Assembly: GCF_017573465.1 (NCBI RefSeq)
Contig: NZ_JAGEPF010000006.1
Coordinates: forward strand, 186,001 to 250,000
DNA length: 64,000 nt
Direction: 5' to 3'
Source of the DNA: Actinomadura violacea
GTDB lineage: Bacteria > Actinomycetota > Actinomycetes > Streptosporangiales > Streptosporangiaceae
This document shows, piece after piece, positions 50,279 to 59,796 of this stretch (its first letter is position 1; each line of letters opens with the position of its first letter). The notes beneath the pieces were generated by a model that had not been told where the DNA came from, searched no databases, and saw only the letters and a list, made by a program, of their open reading frames with translations. The position numbers were made by a program, and so were the translations under genes.

Positions 50279-51706
50279 TCAGCGCGCGGCTCGCCTGATG
50301 CGCCCGGTGCCCCACCAGGCCACCACGGCGCCGAGGAAGTACAGCCCGGCGCAGGCCACCATGCCCACGTCGAACCCGCGGTCCAGCGCCTCCGGATTGT
50401 GGGTGGCGTCCTGAGGGAGGTTCGCCAGCGGCGGTAGCACCGCCACGACCAGCAGCCCGGCCGCGCGGGCGACGCCATTGTTGACGCCGCTGGCGATGCC
50501 GGCGCGGTCGCCGGCGACGGCGGACAGCACGGTGACGCTGATCGGGGCGGTGATCGCCGAGATGCCCAGGCCCGCGCCGAGGACGACGGGGAGCACCTCG
50601 GCCGGGTAGGAGGCGTCCGCGCCGATCCGCACCGCCAGCAGGGCCGCGGCCGCGCAGGTCACGGAGCCGGCCGTGAGCAGGGTCCGGGGGCCTGCGCGGG
50701 CGACGAGCGTTCCCGTGCGGGGAGACAGGACCAGCACGACGGCGGTGATCGGCAGCAGCGCCAGCCCGGTCGCCAGCGGCGAGTAGCCGGCGGTGATCTG
50801 GAGTTGCATGGGTAGTAGGAAGAACATCCCGGCGACCGCGCCATAGAGGCAGAATGACGCCAGGTTCGCCGCGCTGAACTCCCGGACGGCGAACAGCTCC
50901 AACGGCAGCATCGGCGCCGCGGCTCGCCGCTCGACCAGCACGAAGGCGGCCATCCCGAGCAGGCCGACCGCGGCGGCCGCCGCCGCGATCGGCCCGCCGC
51001 CGGGGGCGTCGGTGAGGCCGTAGGTCAGGCCGCCGAACCCGATCGCCGCCAGGACGGCCCCGGCCACGTCGAGGCGGCCGCGCTCGGCCGTCCCGCCGCC
51101 GGCATCGGGGACGTGCCGGGCCACCAGCGACGCCACCACCGCCGCGATCGGGATGTTGATCCAGAACACCCAGCGCCAGCCCGCGGCATCGACCACCACG
51201 CCGCCGAGCAGCGGACCGGCCGCCCCCGCCACCCCGCTCATGCCCGACCAGGCGCCGACCGCCCGCGCCCGGTCGTCAGAGTGGAACGCGGCCTGGATGA
51301 GGGCCAGCGACCCCGGCACGAGCAACGCGCCGCCGACGCCCTGCACCGCCCGTGCGGCGATCAGCCGGCCGATGTCCGGGGCGAAGCCGCCCAGCAGCGA
51401 GCCGGTCGCGAACAGGGCGAGTCCGGCCAGGTAGATCCGCCGCCGCCCGTAACGGTCCCCGAGCGCGCCGCCGAAGAGGATCAGTCCCGTCAGCGCCAGC
51501 GCGAACGCGTTCACCGTCCACTGCATCCCGGCCATGCCCGTGCCCAGGTCGCGCGCCATCGGAGGCAGCGCGACGTTGAGTACCGTGGTCTCCAGCAGCA
51601 CCAGACCTGCGCCGAGCGCCGTCGCCACGACCACCCACCGGCCGGCGGGCTGCGAGAGCCGCAGCCCGTCCGAGGCGTCGACGGGCGTCCTGATCACCTG
51701 GGTCAC
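50279..51706 (-). CDS. DHA2-type MFS multidrug exporter (14 TMS)
   Basis: 475 aa with about 14 membrane helices. WVVVATALGAGLVLLETTVLNVALPPMARDLG in helix 1 is the DHA2 motif (LDxTIVNVALP-like). LFGGALGDRYGRRRIYLAGLALFATGSLLGG is motif A, and WSGMSGVAGAAGPLLGGVVVDAAGWRWVFWINIPIA is motif C. EmrB/QacA-like proton-driven drug export is the family role. GTG 51706 has AGGAGG 4 bases upstream. It is divergent from a frameshifted LysR gene, perhaps its former regulator. Confidence 0.92.
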   Translation of the reverse strand: MTQVIRTPVDASDGLRLSQPAGRWVVVATALGAGLVLLETTVLNVALPPMARDLGTGMAGMQWTVNAFALALTGLILFGGALGDRYGRRRIYLAGLALFATGSLLGGFAPDIGRLIAARAVQGVGGALLVPGSLALIQAAFHSDDRARAVGAWSGMSGVAGAAGPLLGGVVVDAAGWRWVFWINIPIAAVVASLVARHVPDAGGGTAERGRLDVAGAVLAAIGFGGLTYGLTDAPGGGPIAAAAAAVGLLGMAAFVLVERRAAAPMLPLELFAVREFSAANLASFCLYGAVAGMFFLLPMQLQITAGYSPLATGLALLPITAVVLVLSPRTGTLVARAGPRTLLTAGSVTCAAAALLAVRIGADASYPAEVLPVVLGAGLGISAITAPISVTVLSAVAGDRAGIASGVNNGVARAAGLLVVAVLPPLANLPQDATHNPEALDRGFDVGMVACAGLYFLGAVVAWWGTGRIRRAAR

Positions 51707-51805
51707 GGGTCCTCCTCGGCGGCGCCGGCGGCGCGACCGGCTGCCCCGTCCACACCGAAATCCCTGCCTTCGAGCGTGCAGGGCGGCGAGATCGACCAGC
51801 AACAC

Positions 51806-51819
51806 CGTTGTGTGCAACG
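51806..51819. promoter_or_regulatory. Candidate LysR site, exporter/LysR spacer
   Basis: CGTTGTGTGCAACG: 5-bp arms CGTTG/CAACG with a TGTG centre, a T-N11-A-like element in the divergent spacer, about 60 bases from the LysR start. Confidence 0.4.
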
Positions 51820-51880
51820 ATCGATGCCGGAACTGCATGGATCGTGACCGACCCGGGTCGGGTGACATCGATTGACGGAC

Positions 51881-52799
51881 ATGCGGCAACTGGAAGTCTT
51901 CCTGACACTGGCCGAGGAACTGCATTTCGGCCGTACCGCCGAGCGGCTCCTCCTCACCCAGCCCCAGGTGAGCCGGGCCGTGGCCGCCCTGGAACGCCAC
52001 ATCGGCGCACCGTTGTTCGAACGCACGAGCCGCCGCGTCCGCCTCACCCCGCTAGGGCGCCAGTTCCGCACCGAGGTGGAACCCGCTTACCGGATGCTGC
52101 AGGACGCTCTCCGCGACGCCCGTGCCGAGGCCGGCCAGATCGCCGGGACGCTGCGCATCGGTTTCCTTCTGCCGACCGGTGGAGAAACCCTCAACCGCCT
52201 GGTCCGCGCCTATGAGGCCCGCCATCCCGGAAGCCGGATCGCCCTCAGCCACATCCCTTATCGCGCCCTCTACGAACCGCTCCGGCGGAACGAGATCGAT
52301 GTCCTGATCTCCTACCTGGTCCTCGACCCCCGCGAGCAGTCCGACCTGACCGCAGGTCCGGCGATCCACCACGCCTCCCGGGTACTGGCGGTCGCGGCCG
52401 CAGATCCGCTGGCGGGCCGGGACTCGATATCGATCGAGGACCTCGCCGGCCGCCGCACCGCCGCACGGCCGGCCCTGTTCCCCCGCGCCCTCTTCGACCA
52501 CTTCATCCCACCCCACCCCCTCGGGCGAACCGATTCACCGCACCTATGACCTCGGCGACGACGATGCCTACGGGGTGGCGACGGCCGCGGTCGCGCGCGG
52601 ACACATCGTCCATCCGAGTGTCGACGCCTTCACCGCGCAGCTCGCCCACCGCGACGACATCGCGCTCATCCCCATCCACGACTTGTCCGCCATGCCGATC
52701 GGTCCCATCTGGGCGACCGCCCGCGAGAACGCCCGAATCCGCGCTCTCGCCGACACCGCCGCGACATTCGCGGCGGCACGCGGCCGCCCGGCTTCGTAG
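51881..52799 (+). pseudogene. LysR-family regulator, frameshifted
   Basis: From ATG 51881 the frame gives the HTH (MRQLEVFLTLAEELHFGRTA, LLLTQPQVSRAVAALERHIG) and most of the effector domain, then ends early at TGA 52549. The rest of the domain continues in another frame from about 52520: GEPIHRTYDLGDDDAYGVAT, HPSVDAFTAQLAHRDDIALI, ending at 52799. Together they make about 309 residues, the normal LysR length. The shift is at a CCCACCCCACCCCC run near 52507-52520. It is either a real disruption, a phase-variable tract or a sequence error. Confidence 0.75.
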
Positions 52800-53166
52800 G
52801 GCGAACGGTTGCGCATTGCCCGATCCCGGGACTGCTCACGCGCTCGGCATGCAGTTCGAACCTGCGAAGGCGCGGACGAGCGACGGCTCTCCCGAGTTCC
52901 GGCAGATGAGCGCCCATTCGAGGCCGGGCGAGACCTGTTCACCGACCGGGTCGGCCGATCGTCCAAGCACTTCGCCCGCGTCCAGCGCTTCGGCACGGTA
53001 TTGGCCCGGGCGGGCTCCGCGAACTGGGCGGGCGGCGCCTCGGACACCGGTTACTACGACCAGGCCACTATGACGGCACTGCAACCGCATGAAGTACTGA
53101 TCGCACCGCGCCGCCCGACGAAAAAAGGTTGGTCCCGAAAGGTGGAGTGTGCGATGAAGTGGCGCC
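52800..53166. other. Decayed or unassigned stretch
   Basis: A plus-strand frame at about 52890-53090 reads ERPFEAGRDLFTDRVGRSSK then HFARVQRFGTVLARAGSANW, protein-like but with no recognisable family or start. Probably a remnant. AAAAAAGG near 53121 is an AT-rich island. Confidence 0.35.
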
Positions 53167-53370
53167 ATGGATGATGCATTGCAGGTGCACGAAGTCCCGT
53201 TCGAGACTCTCGTCCAGGAAACGTCGTCGGGGCTGGAAGAGCCCTGCCACCTGGTCATACGTGATCAGAAGACGTGGGACGAGCTCTGGCCCCGTGTGAC
53301 GACCCGCAGGATGCCCGACCCGGCGGTGCCCAGAGAGGAGATCGGCGACTGCGGTCTGCCGGACGACTGA
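53167..53370 (+). pseudogene. Truncated PrcB C-terminal-like domain protein
   Basis: 67 aa: FETLVQETSSGLEEPCHLVI then RDQKTWDELWPRV resembles the start of the PrcB C-terminal-like domain found in secreted actinobacterial proteins. That domain is normally about 100 residues and ends in hydrophobic strands; here the frame ends after EEIGDCGLPDD. Probably truncated. Confidence 0.5.
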
Positions 53371-53374
53371 GGAC

Positions 53375-53508
53375 TCAGGGCTTCGCGGGGTGATCGGTGG
53401 GGTCGGTGAGGGCGCAGCCGCCGGCGCTGTCGGTGTCGCCGCCGAGGGAGACGAATCCGTCCAGCACGGCACGGCCATCCAGCGTGCGACCCCGGACAAA
53501 CCCACTCC
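53375..53508 (-). pseudogene. Possible C-terminal gene fragment
   Basis: Minus strand reads RTLDGRAVLDGFVSLGGDTD then SAGGCALTDPTDHPAKP and a stop, natural in composition but closed upstream by a TAG and without a start. Likely the tail of a lost protein. Unrecognised. Confidence 0.3.
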
Positions 53509-53591
53509 TCTAGCCGGCGCGCAAGCCGTCTTCGTCGCCGCGAAGTGTGCTGACCGGTCCTCCGGGGGCCGGACGCCGCGGACCCGCGAGC

Positions 53592-53622
53592 GCCGCTGAC
53601 CGGGTGTACGCCGGTCAGCGGC
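53592..53622. terminator. Hairpin downstream of the lipase gene
   Basis: Perfect 12-bp stem GCCGCTGACCGG / CCGGTCAGCGGC, 7-base loop, 75 bases beyond the lipase stop on the minus strand. No T tract. Confidence 0.55.
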
Positions 53623-53696
53623 GGTTCATTCGCAGATCATCCACCTGCGCCGGGGCGGGCGCGTATTCGCCTGCCGGCCGGCACCATCGGCTCGTA

Positions 53697-54893
53697 TCAG
53701 CTGCAGTTGCCCTGGGTGGGCTGGCCGGCGATGCGGGCGGCCAGCCAGTCCATCGCCGGGGCGGCTCCGGCGATGGCCCCGGCGGCGTGGTTGGCCAGCG
53801 GGATGGGCTGCCACTGGACGACGTTGCCGCGCGAGCACCAGTCCGCGCGCAACTGCTCGCCGAGGTCATAGGAGACGACCTCGTCGGAGGTGCCGTGGTA
53901 GAGGTACACCGGGTAGCCGGGGGCGCGGGTGCCGAGCTTGTCGGCGGCCAGGCGCTTCTGCCAGTCGGGTGATTCGATCGGATTGCGGACGGTCAGCTCG
54001 TCGAGGGACTTGCCGATGGTGGCGAGGGCGTCGTCGAGGATGCAGCCGCCGCGCAGCTTGGTGACGACGTCGCGGCCTTCGTCGGTGAGATAGCCGTCCA
54101 GGTTCAGTTCGGGGTAGGCGGCGTCGTGGCCGATGGCCACCAGGAGTTCCAGGCCGACGATTCCTCCGCCTGCGTTGGCGCTCTTCAGTTCGTCGGCGGG
54201 GACGCCGCCGCTGGCGATTCCCTTGATGTGCAGGTCGGGTGCGTAGGTGCGGGCGAGTTCGGCGGCCCATGCGCTGGCGTGGCCGCCCTGGGAGTAGCCC
54301 ATGACACCGACCGGCGAGTCCGCCGTGACCCCTGCCTGCTGCGCCTGCGGGAGGCGCTGGGCGGCGCGGGCGGCGTCCAGGACGGCGGTGCCTTCGGGGC
54401 GTCCGACGAGGTAGGTGTGGTCGCCGGGGGTGCCGAGGCCCTGGTAGTCGGTGACGGCGACGGCCCAGCCGCGCTGGAGGGCGGCGTTGATCTCGCCGGC
54501 CTCGATGCTGGTGCCCTTGGGGAAGTTGGCCGAGGGGGCGCACTGGTCGGCCAGACCGACGGTGCCGACGGCGTAGGTGAGCAGCGGGCGGGTGCCGGTG
54601 CGGCCGTCGTCCGGGACGATGACGGTGCCGGAGACCTGGTCGGGGTTCCCGTTGACGTCGGTGGACCGGTAGAGGATCTTCCACGCGCGGGTGAGCGTCG
54701 GGAGCCCGGGCACCACGCGGAACAACGACGGCTCTGCGCTGATCAGGTCTCCCGGCCGGGCGCCGGCGGGCGCGGTCTGCGCGGCGGCGGCAGTGCCGGG
54801 AACGGCGAGGCAGGGTGCGGCCGCCGCCATGACGGCGACGGCGGCCAGTGCCAGCCGCCTCCAGGGCGTGGGCTTGTTGCCCGAGTGTTGCAT
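53697..54893 (-). CDS. Secreted lipase (LIP family, alpha/beta hydrolase)
   Basis: 398 aa. Signal peptide to about residue 37 (LALAAVAVMAAAAPCLAVPG, then TAAAA). Secretory lipase domain: SRTWKILYRSTD-like strand WKILYRSTDVNGNPDQVSGT, nucleophile elbow GYSQGG with Ser at about 201, the SGGVPADE segment after it, YPVYLYHGTSDEVVSYD (acid Asp) and LANHAAGAI (His). It releases fatty acids or hydroxy acids outside the cell. The palindrome ACTTGAATTTGGCCTCAAGT lies upstream at 55035-55054 and is nearly the same as that before the acyl-CoA operon, so both may share a regulator. Confidence 0.9.
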   Translation of the reverse strand: MQHSGNKPTPWRRLALAAVAVMAAAAPCLAVPGTAAAAQTAPAGARPGDLISAEPSLFRVVPGLPTLTRAWKILYRSTDVNGNPDQVSGTVIVPDDGRTGTRPLLTYAVGTVGLADQCAPSANFPKGTSIEAGEINAALQRGWAVAVTDYQGLGTPGDHTYLVGRPEGTAVLDAARAAQRLPQAQQAGVTADSPVGVMGYSQGGHASAWAAELARTYAPDLHIKGIASGGVPADELKSANAGGGIVGLELLVAIGHDAAYPELNLDGYLTDEGRDVVTKLRGGCILDDALATIGKSLDELTVRNPIESPDWQKRLAADKLGTRAPGYPVYLYHGTSDEVVSYDLGEQLRADWCSRGNVVQWQPIPLANHAAGAIAGAAPAMDWLAARIAGQPTQGNCS

Positions 54894-55034
54894 GACTCTC
54901 CTTGGGGTGGTCGGCCCGCGCAGCCGTGGCGGACGTGCGTCGGCTCGGGCTTTGCGTGGGTGGTGGGCCGTGCGGCGACCCGGTGCGGTGCGCCGGGTGC
55001 CGTAATGAAACCGCCGTGCGCGCCGCATCACAAT

Positions 55035-55054
55035 ACTTGAATTTGGCCTCAAGT
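55035..55054. promoter_or_regulatory. TetR-type operator, lipase promoter
   Basis: ACTTGAATTTGGCCTCAAGT: ACTTGAA-N6-CTCAAGT, between the lipase start (54893, minus) and the TetR start (55173, plus). It is one base short of the perfect copy at 56530-56549. Confidence 0.65.
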
Positions 55055-55172
55055 ACATGTATCGCGGGCGCGCCGGGTCATGGCCCCGTGCACTTCGTCG
55101 TCAGGGCGAACTTGCCTCATTCATGACGGATCGGATGCTGATTGCTAGGGCTCGGCTTCATAGCGTGAGAAC

Positions 55173-55745
55173 ATGGAGCAATCGGCCGTCATGGACGTCG
55201 CCTCGCGCATGTTCGCCGAACTCGGCTATGACGGCACGTCGTTGCAGCTCATCGCGGACGCTCTGGGAGTCGGCGTCGACGAGGTGGTGGCGTCCGGCGG
55301 AGGCAAGCGTGAGCTGTACCTGGCGGCGATGCGGCGTGCCTTCGAGGAAGAGCAGGCGGTGATGCGGGCCGCGATGGACGACTGTCCTCCCGGCAGGGAG
55401 TGCCTGCACCACCTGACCGACGTGTACCTGGACTTCCAGCTCGAGCACCCCATCGGACACGCGCTGTGGATGCACCGGTGGGTGTTGGACGCCATCGACA
55501 TCGGTGGCCTGGAGGACGAGTTCAGCCGCCCCCAGCTCCGGGCGGTCGCCCGGAAGGTCAAGGACCAGGTGCCGACCGACGTGAACGTCTCCTACCTGCT
55601 GGGGACGCTGATCTGGTGCGTCCACGGCTTCCTCGGGTCGGGCGTGATGGCGCGCGGGCAAGGAGTGCGCCGGGCCGACGACCCGACCGCCCGCCAGGAG
55701 TTCCGTGCCCACCTGCACCAGCTGATCGACAAGATGCTCGACTGA
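55173..55745 (+). CDS. TetR-family transcriptional regulator
   Basis: 190 aa. The HTH is at about residues 1-50 (AVMDVASRMFAELGYDGTSLQLIADALGVGVDEVVASGGGKRELYLAAM); the N-terminal helix is short, so the chain has almost no tail before the HTH. The C-terminal domain includes YLDFQLEHPIGHALWMHRWV and LLGTLIWCVHGFLGSGV. It is divergent from the lipase gene, and could bind the palindrome at 55035, but the second TetR gene at 55793 has an identical site and is an equal candidate. Confidence 0.88.
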   Translation: MEQSAVMDVASRMFAELGYDGTSLQLIADALGVGVDEVVASGGGKRELYLAAMRRAFEEEQAVMRAAMDDCPPGRECLHHLTDVYLDFQLEHPIGHALWMHRWVLDAIDIGGLEDEFSRPQLRAVARKVKDQVPTDVNVSYLLGTLIWCVHGFLGSGVMARGQGVRRADDPTARQEFRAHLHQLIDKMLD

Positions 55746-55792
55746 ACGCACGCCGTCCCGCCCTCCGGTCCGGCGGTGGCCCGCGGACAGGG

Positions 55793-56452
55793 TCAGGGAG
55801 AGGGCTTCAGGCGCAGCGCGTTGGCCCAGAGCTTGTTGAGGGTGTCGACGAGGTCGTCGAAGGTGATGGGCAGTTCGGCGACGAAGACCATGTAGGCCAT
55901 GCGGCTGACCATGGCCGACAGCGCGTAGGCGGTGACGAGGGGGGCGATTTCCGGGTCGGCCTGCCCGCGCTCCTGGAGTTCCCGGATCATCCTGGCGTTG
56001 CGTTCGGCGAAGGCGGTGCCGCGTTCGAGGCGGAGCCGGTGGAAGTTCTCGTTGATCTGGGCGACCTGCTCGAACAGGGCCATGAGGCGGGCGTTGCGCC
56101 GGTACATCTCCAGGTAGTCGCGGTTGGCGGCCTCGATGACCTCGCGCGGGTCGCTGACGCCGGTGCGTTCGCGCAGGTGCGGGTGGAGCATCTCCTCCTG
56201 CACCAGCTCGACCAGGGCGGCGAAGATCTCTTCCTTGTCGTTGAAGTAGGTGTAGAAGGACCCGGACGCGGCGCCGGCGGCCTTGGAGATGTCGACGATG
56301 CGGGCGTCGAGGTAGCCGTCGCGCTCGAACACCTCGCGGGCGCCCTGGATCAGCGCGTTGCGGGTGCGGACGCCGCGCTTGCTGCGCGGGGTGATGCGGG
56401 CCTGCCGCTCACCGCCGGCCGTCTGCCCGGGAGCCGTCTCTTCGGGAACCAC
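55793..56452 (-). CDS. TetR-family transcriptional regulator of the acyl-CoA operon
   Basis: 219 aa. The HTH is at about residues 28-75 (TRNALIQGAREVFERDGYLDARIVDISKAAGAASGSFYTYFNDKEEIFAAL). A helical ligand domain follows (LEMYRRNARLMALFEQVAQINENFHRLRLERG), FadR/KstR2-like in layout. It is divergent from the acyl-CoA dehydrogenase gene with a perfect palindrome between, so it probably represses that operon and is released by an acyl-CoA (inference). Confidence 0.9.
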   Translation of the reverse strand: MVPEETAPGQTAGGERQARITPRSKRGVRTRNALIQGAREVFERDGYLDARIVDISKAAGAASGSFYTYFNDKEEIFAALVELVQEEMLHPHLRERTGVSDPREVIEAANRDYLEMYRRNARLMALFEQVAQINENFHRLRLERGTAFAERNARMIRELQERGQADPEIAPLVTAYALSAMVSRMAYMVFVAELPITFDDLVDTLNKLWANALRLKPSP

Positions 56453-56529
56453 TGCGGTCTTCGCCTCTGTCCGTTCGCACTCCGTCGCTCGAAGGCTAGC
56501 AGCGCGGCCTGCGAGGGCACGTCACTTGA

Positions 56530-56549
56530 ACTTGAAGGCGGATTCAAGT
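56530..56549. promoter_or_regulatory. Perfect TetR-type operator, acyl-CoA operon promoter
   Basis: ACTTGAAGGCGGATTCAAGT: 7-bp arms ACTTGAA/TTCAAGT with a 6-base spacer; an extra half-site CACTTGAA precedes it at 56523. It lies between the TetR gene (56452, minus) and the acyl-CoA dehydrogenase start (56584). Confidence 0.75.
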
Positions 56550-56583
56550 AAAGATGACGGCACGCCTTCCGAGGGGAGCCTTC

Positions 56584-57897
56584 GTGGACCTTTTCACCGT
56601 CTCCGACCGGGTGCGCCGCTACCGCGACGACCTGCTGGAGTTCATGGACGAGCACGTGTACCCGGCCGAAGCGGTGTACGAGCGGCAGATGAGCGAGTCC
56701 GGCGACCCGCACCACCAGCCGCGGATCGTCGAGGAGTTGAAGGCCGAGGCCCGCCGGCGCGGCCTGTGGAACCTGTTCCATCCGCATCCGGAGTGGGGTC
56801 CGGGGCTGACGAACCTGGAGTATGCGCCGCTGGCCGAGATCATGGGCCGCAGCGCCCACCTCGCGCCGGAGGCCACCAACTGCGCCGCCCCCGACACCGG
56901 GAACATGGAGGTGCTCACGCTGTTCGGCAGCGACGAGCACAAGCGCAAGTACCTGCGCCCGCTGCTGGACGGGGCGATCCGGTCGGCGTTCGCGATGACC
57001 GAGCCCGGTGTCGCCAGCTCCGACGCCACCAACATCGAGCTGCGCATGGAACGCGACGGCGACCACTACGTCCTCAACGGCCGCAAATGGTTCGCCTCCA
57101 ACGCGATGCACAAGAACTGCCGGGTACTGATCGTCATGGGCAAGACGGATCCGGACGCCGCGCCGCACCGGCAGCAGTCGATGATGGTCGTGCCCATCGA
57201 CGCCCCCGGCGTCACGATCGTCCGCAGCCTCCCGGTGTTCGGGTACATGGACCGGGAGGGCCACGCCGAGATCCTCTTCGAGGACGTGCGCGTGCCGGTG
57301 AGCGATGTCCTCAAGGGTGAGGGCGAGGGCTTCGCGATCAGCCAGGCGCGGCTCGGCCCCGGCCGGATCCACCACTGCATGCGCGCCATCGGCGTCGCCG
57401 AACGGGCGCTGGATCTGATGTGCCGCCGGGCGGACGAGCGGGTCGTGTTCGGGCACCGGCTGAGCGACAGCGCCAACATCCGCGACTGGATCGCCGAGGC
57501 CAGGATCGAGATCGAGCGGACCCGGCTGCTCACCTTGAAGGCCGCCTGGATGATGGACACCGTCGGCAACAAGGCGGCGCGGGTGGAGATCGCCGCGATC
57601 AAGGTCGCCGCGCCGGGCATGGCGCTGAAGATCGTCGACCGTGCCATCCAGGTGCACGGCGGAGGCGGCGTCACCGACGACTTCCCGCTCGCCAACGCCT
57701 GGGCGCAGCTGCGCACCCTCCGCCTAGCCGACGGCCCCGACGAGGTCCACAAGCGCGCCATCGCGCTGCAGGAACTGCGCAAGCACCGCGACTCGGCCGA
57801 CGCGCCGTGGGTGCCGGAGGTCCCGGTCGACGGTCCGGGGCGTCCGGCCGTGGTGGGCGGGGGCCGCCGCGGTGAACGCAAGACAGCCGGTGCTTAG
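56584..57897 (+). CDS. Acyl-CoA dehydrogenase (ACAD10/11-like by context)
   Basis: 437 aa. FAD-dependent: N-terminal helical domain, [27 protein letters not shown], middle domain [18 protein letters not shown] and [14 protein letters not shown]-terminal [22 protein letters not shown] and [36 protein letters not shown]. The GRIHHCMR segment is characteristic of the ACAD10/11 branch as I recall it. GTG 56584 has GAGGGGAG 6-8 bases upstream; ATG 56554 sits 4 bases after the operator and lacks a site. It overlaps the APH-kinase gene by 26 bases. Confidence 0.9.
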   Translation: MDLFTVSDRVRRYRDDLLEFMDEHVYPAEAVYERQMSESGDPHHQPRIVEELKAEARRRGLWNLFHPHPEWGPGLTNLEYAPLAEIMGRSAHLAPEATNCAAPDTGNMEVLTLFGSDEHKRKYLRPLLDGAIRSAFAMTEPGVASSDATNIELRMERDGDHYVLNGRKWFASNAMHKNCRVLIVMGKTDPDAAPHRQQSMMVVPIDAPGVTIVRSLPVFGYMDREGHAEILFEDVRVPVSDVLKGEGEGFAISQARLGPGRIHHCMRAIGVAERALDLMCRRADERVVFGHRLSDSANIRDWIAEARIEIERTRLLTLKAAWMMDTVGNKAARVEIAAIKVAAPGMALKIVDRAIQVHGGGGVTDDFPLANAWAQLRTLRLADGPDEVHKRAIALQELRKHRDSADAPWVPEVPVDGPGRPAVVGGGRRGERKTAGA

Positions 57898-58915
57898 CGT
57901 GGAGACGCTCGGGCCGGACGCTGGCGAGGTGACCGCCTGGATCGCCTCGCTGGGCATCGAGTTCCGGGGCGCGCTCCGCTTCGACCGGATCGGGCTGGGC
58001 CAGTCGAACCTGACCTTCGCGGTCGGCGACGAGCGGGGAGGGCGGTGGGTGCTGCGCCGTCCGCCGCTCGGCCGGCTGCTTCCCTCGGCGCACGATGTGG
58101 TCCGCGAGGCGCGGGTGCTGGCGGCGCTGGAGGGCACCGATGTCCCCGTCCCCCGGGTGCACGGCGTCCGGACCGACGGCGACGTCCCGATGGTGCTGAT
58201 GGAGTTCGTGGACGGGCTCGTCCTCGACCGGCTCGAGGTCGCCGGCGCGGTGTCCCCGCTGTGCCGCCGTGCGATCGGGCTGGCGATGGCCCGCACCCTG
58301 GCCGACGTGCACGCCGTGGATCTCGGCGCGACCGGGCTGGCCGATGCGACCGGTACCAGGCCGTACGCCGAGCGTCAGCTGCAGCGCTGGTTCTCCCAAT
58401 GGGAAAGATCGAAGACCCGCGAGCTACCCGAACTGGACAGGCTCACCGAGCGGCTGATGGACGCCGTTCCGCCGCAGCGGGAGGTCGCGTTGCTGCACGG
58501 CGACTTCCACCTGCGCAACGTGATCGCGTCCGGTGAGAACGGGAACATCGCCGCGGTCCTGGACTGGGAGCTGTGGACGCTCGGCGACCCGATGGCCGAC
58601 CTCGGAACCCTGCTCGCCTACTGGCCGGAACAGGGCGAGGCCGCCGTCGACGTCCTTTCGGTCACCGCGCTGCCGGGCTTCCCGCGCCGCGACGACCTCG
58701 TGCGGACCTACCTCGACCGCACCGGCAGGGACCCGTCGGCCCTCGGCTTCTGGCACGCGCTCGCGCTCTGGAAGCTGGCGATCATCGGCGAGGGCGTGCT
58801 GCGCCGCGCCATGGACGACCCGCGCAACCGCGCCGCCGCCGGCACCCCCACCGCGGCACAGATCGCAGCGCTGGTCGCCGCGGCCGAGCACACCGCGGCG
58901 GACGCGGGTGTCTGA
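57872..58915 (+). CDS. APH-family phosphotransferase (ACAD11 kinase domain/LvaA-like)
   Basis: 347 aa. Aminoglycoside-phosphotransferase/choline-kinase fold: [12 protein letters not shown] nucleotide loop, [10 protein letters not shown] lysine/arginine region, LMEFVDGLV, catalytic [10 protein letters not shown] (Asp at about 211), metal site [22 protein letters not shown]. Members of this group beside acyl-CoA dehydrogenases phosphorylate a hydroxyacyl-CoA rather than an antibiotic, as in P. putida LvaA and human ACAD11. GTG 57872 lies inside the dehydrogenase gene, so the two are coupled. Confidence 0.88.
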   Translation: MNARQPVLSVETLGPDAGEVTAWIASLGIEFRGALRFDRIGLGQSNLTFAVGDERGGRWVLRRPPLGRLLPSAHDVVREARVLAALEGTDVPVPRVHGVRTDGDVPMVLMEFVDGLVLDRLEVAGAVSPLCRRAIGLAMARTLADVHAVDLGATGLADATGTRPYAERQLQRWFSQWERSKTRELPELDRLTERLMDAVPPQREVALLHGDFHLRNVIASGENGNIAAVLDWELWTLGDPMADLGTLLAYWPEQGEAAVDVLSVTALPGFPRRDDLVRTYLDRTGRDPSALGFWHALALWKLAIIGEGVLRRAMDDPRNRAAAGTPTAAQIAALVAAAEHTAADAGV

Positions 58916-58987
58916 TCCGCCACGACGACCACCACACCGTCCGAAGCCCATCTGGCGCGGCATCGGCCATGAACAGAGGAGACACCC

Positions 58988-59746
58988 ATGAGCACCGAGC
59001 GCAGGACGGCGATCGTCACCGGTGCGGCACGCGGCATCGGCGCGGCGATCGCGCGGCGGCTGGCCGCCGATGGCATGGCCGTCGCCGTCCTCGACCTTGA
59101 GGAATCCGCCTGCGCGGACACCGCCGCGTCGATCACCGAGCAGGGCGGCACGGCGATGGCCGTGGCGGCGGACGTGGCCGACGAGGCGGCGGTGAACGCG
59201 GCCGTCGCCAAGGTGACCGCCGATCTCGCGGCCCCGACCGTTCTGGTCAACAACGCCGGCGTCACCCGCGACGACCTGCTGTTCAAGATGACCGCGCAGG
59301 ACTGGGACACGGTCATGAACGTGCATCTGCGGGGCTCGTTCCTGATGTCCAGGGCCGTCCAGGGACACATGGTCGAGGCCGGGTTCGGGCGGATCGTGAA
59401 CCTGTCGAGCACCTCCGCGCTCGGCAACCGGGGGCAGGCCAACTACGCCGCGGCCAAGGCGGGGCTGCAGGGCTTCACCAAGACGCTGGCGATCGAACTG
59501 GGCCGGTACGGCGTCACGGCCAACGCGATCGCACCGGGCTTCATCGAGACCGAGATGACCGCCGCCACCGCCCAGCGCATGGGCATGGACTTCGCCGAAA
59601 TGAAGAAGGCCGCGGCCGACCAGATCCCGGTCGGCCGCATCGGACTGCCCGACGACATCGCGCACGCCGCCGCGTTCCTGGTCGGTGAGCAGGCGGGGTT
59701 CGTCTCAGGCCAGGTCATCTACGTGGCCGGCGGCCCCACCAACTGA
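58988..59746 (+). CDS. SDR-family oxidoreductase (FabG-like)
   Basis: 252 aa classical short-chain dehydrogenase: cofactor motif TGAARGIGAAIA at residues 11-22, VNNAGVTRDDLLFKM, catalytic Ser in NLSSTSAL, Tyr153 and Lys157 in YAAAK, PGFIETEMT. A 3-hydroxyacyl-CoA or ketoreductase role fits the operon. The Asp in AVLDLEES suggests NAD(H) preference (family rule). GAGGAGACACCC precedes ATG 58988. Confidence 0.92.
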   Translation: MSTERRTAIVTGAARGIGAAIARRLAADGMAVAVLDLEESACADTAASITEQGGTAMAVAADVADEAAVNAAVAKVTADLAAPTVLVNNAGVTRDDLLFKMTAQDWDTVMNVHLRGSFLMSRAVQGHMVEAGFGRIVNLSSTSALGNRGQANYAAAKAGLQGFTKTLAIELGRYGVTANAIAPGFIETEMTAATAQRMGMDFAEMKKAAADQIPVGRIGLPDDIAHAAAFLVGEQAGFVSGQVIYVAGGPTN

Positions 59747-59796
59747 CCGGGCGCCCCTCCGAATCCTCCCTACTCGAACAGCACTAAGGAGCAGTC

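Noticed and set aside
53547-53972. A 141-codon plus-strand frame opposite the lipase 3' end
   Set aside because: It is antisense to the conserved lipase C-terminus and runs through the hairpin.
56554-56583. ATG 56554 as start of the acyl-CoA dehydrogenase
   Set aside because: It is 4 bases after the operator with no ribosome site; GTG 56584 has GAGGGGAG well placed.
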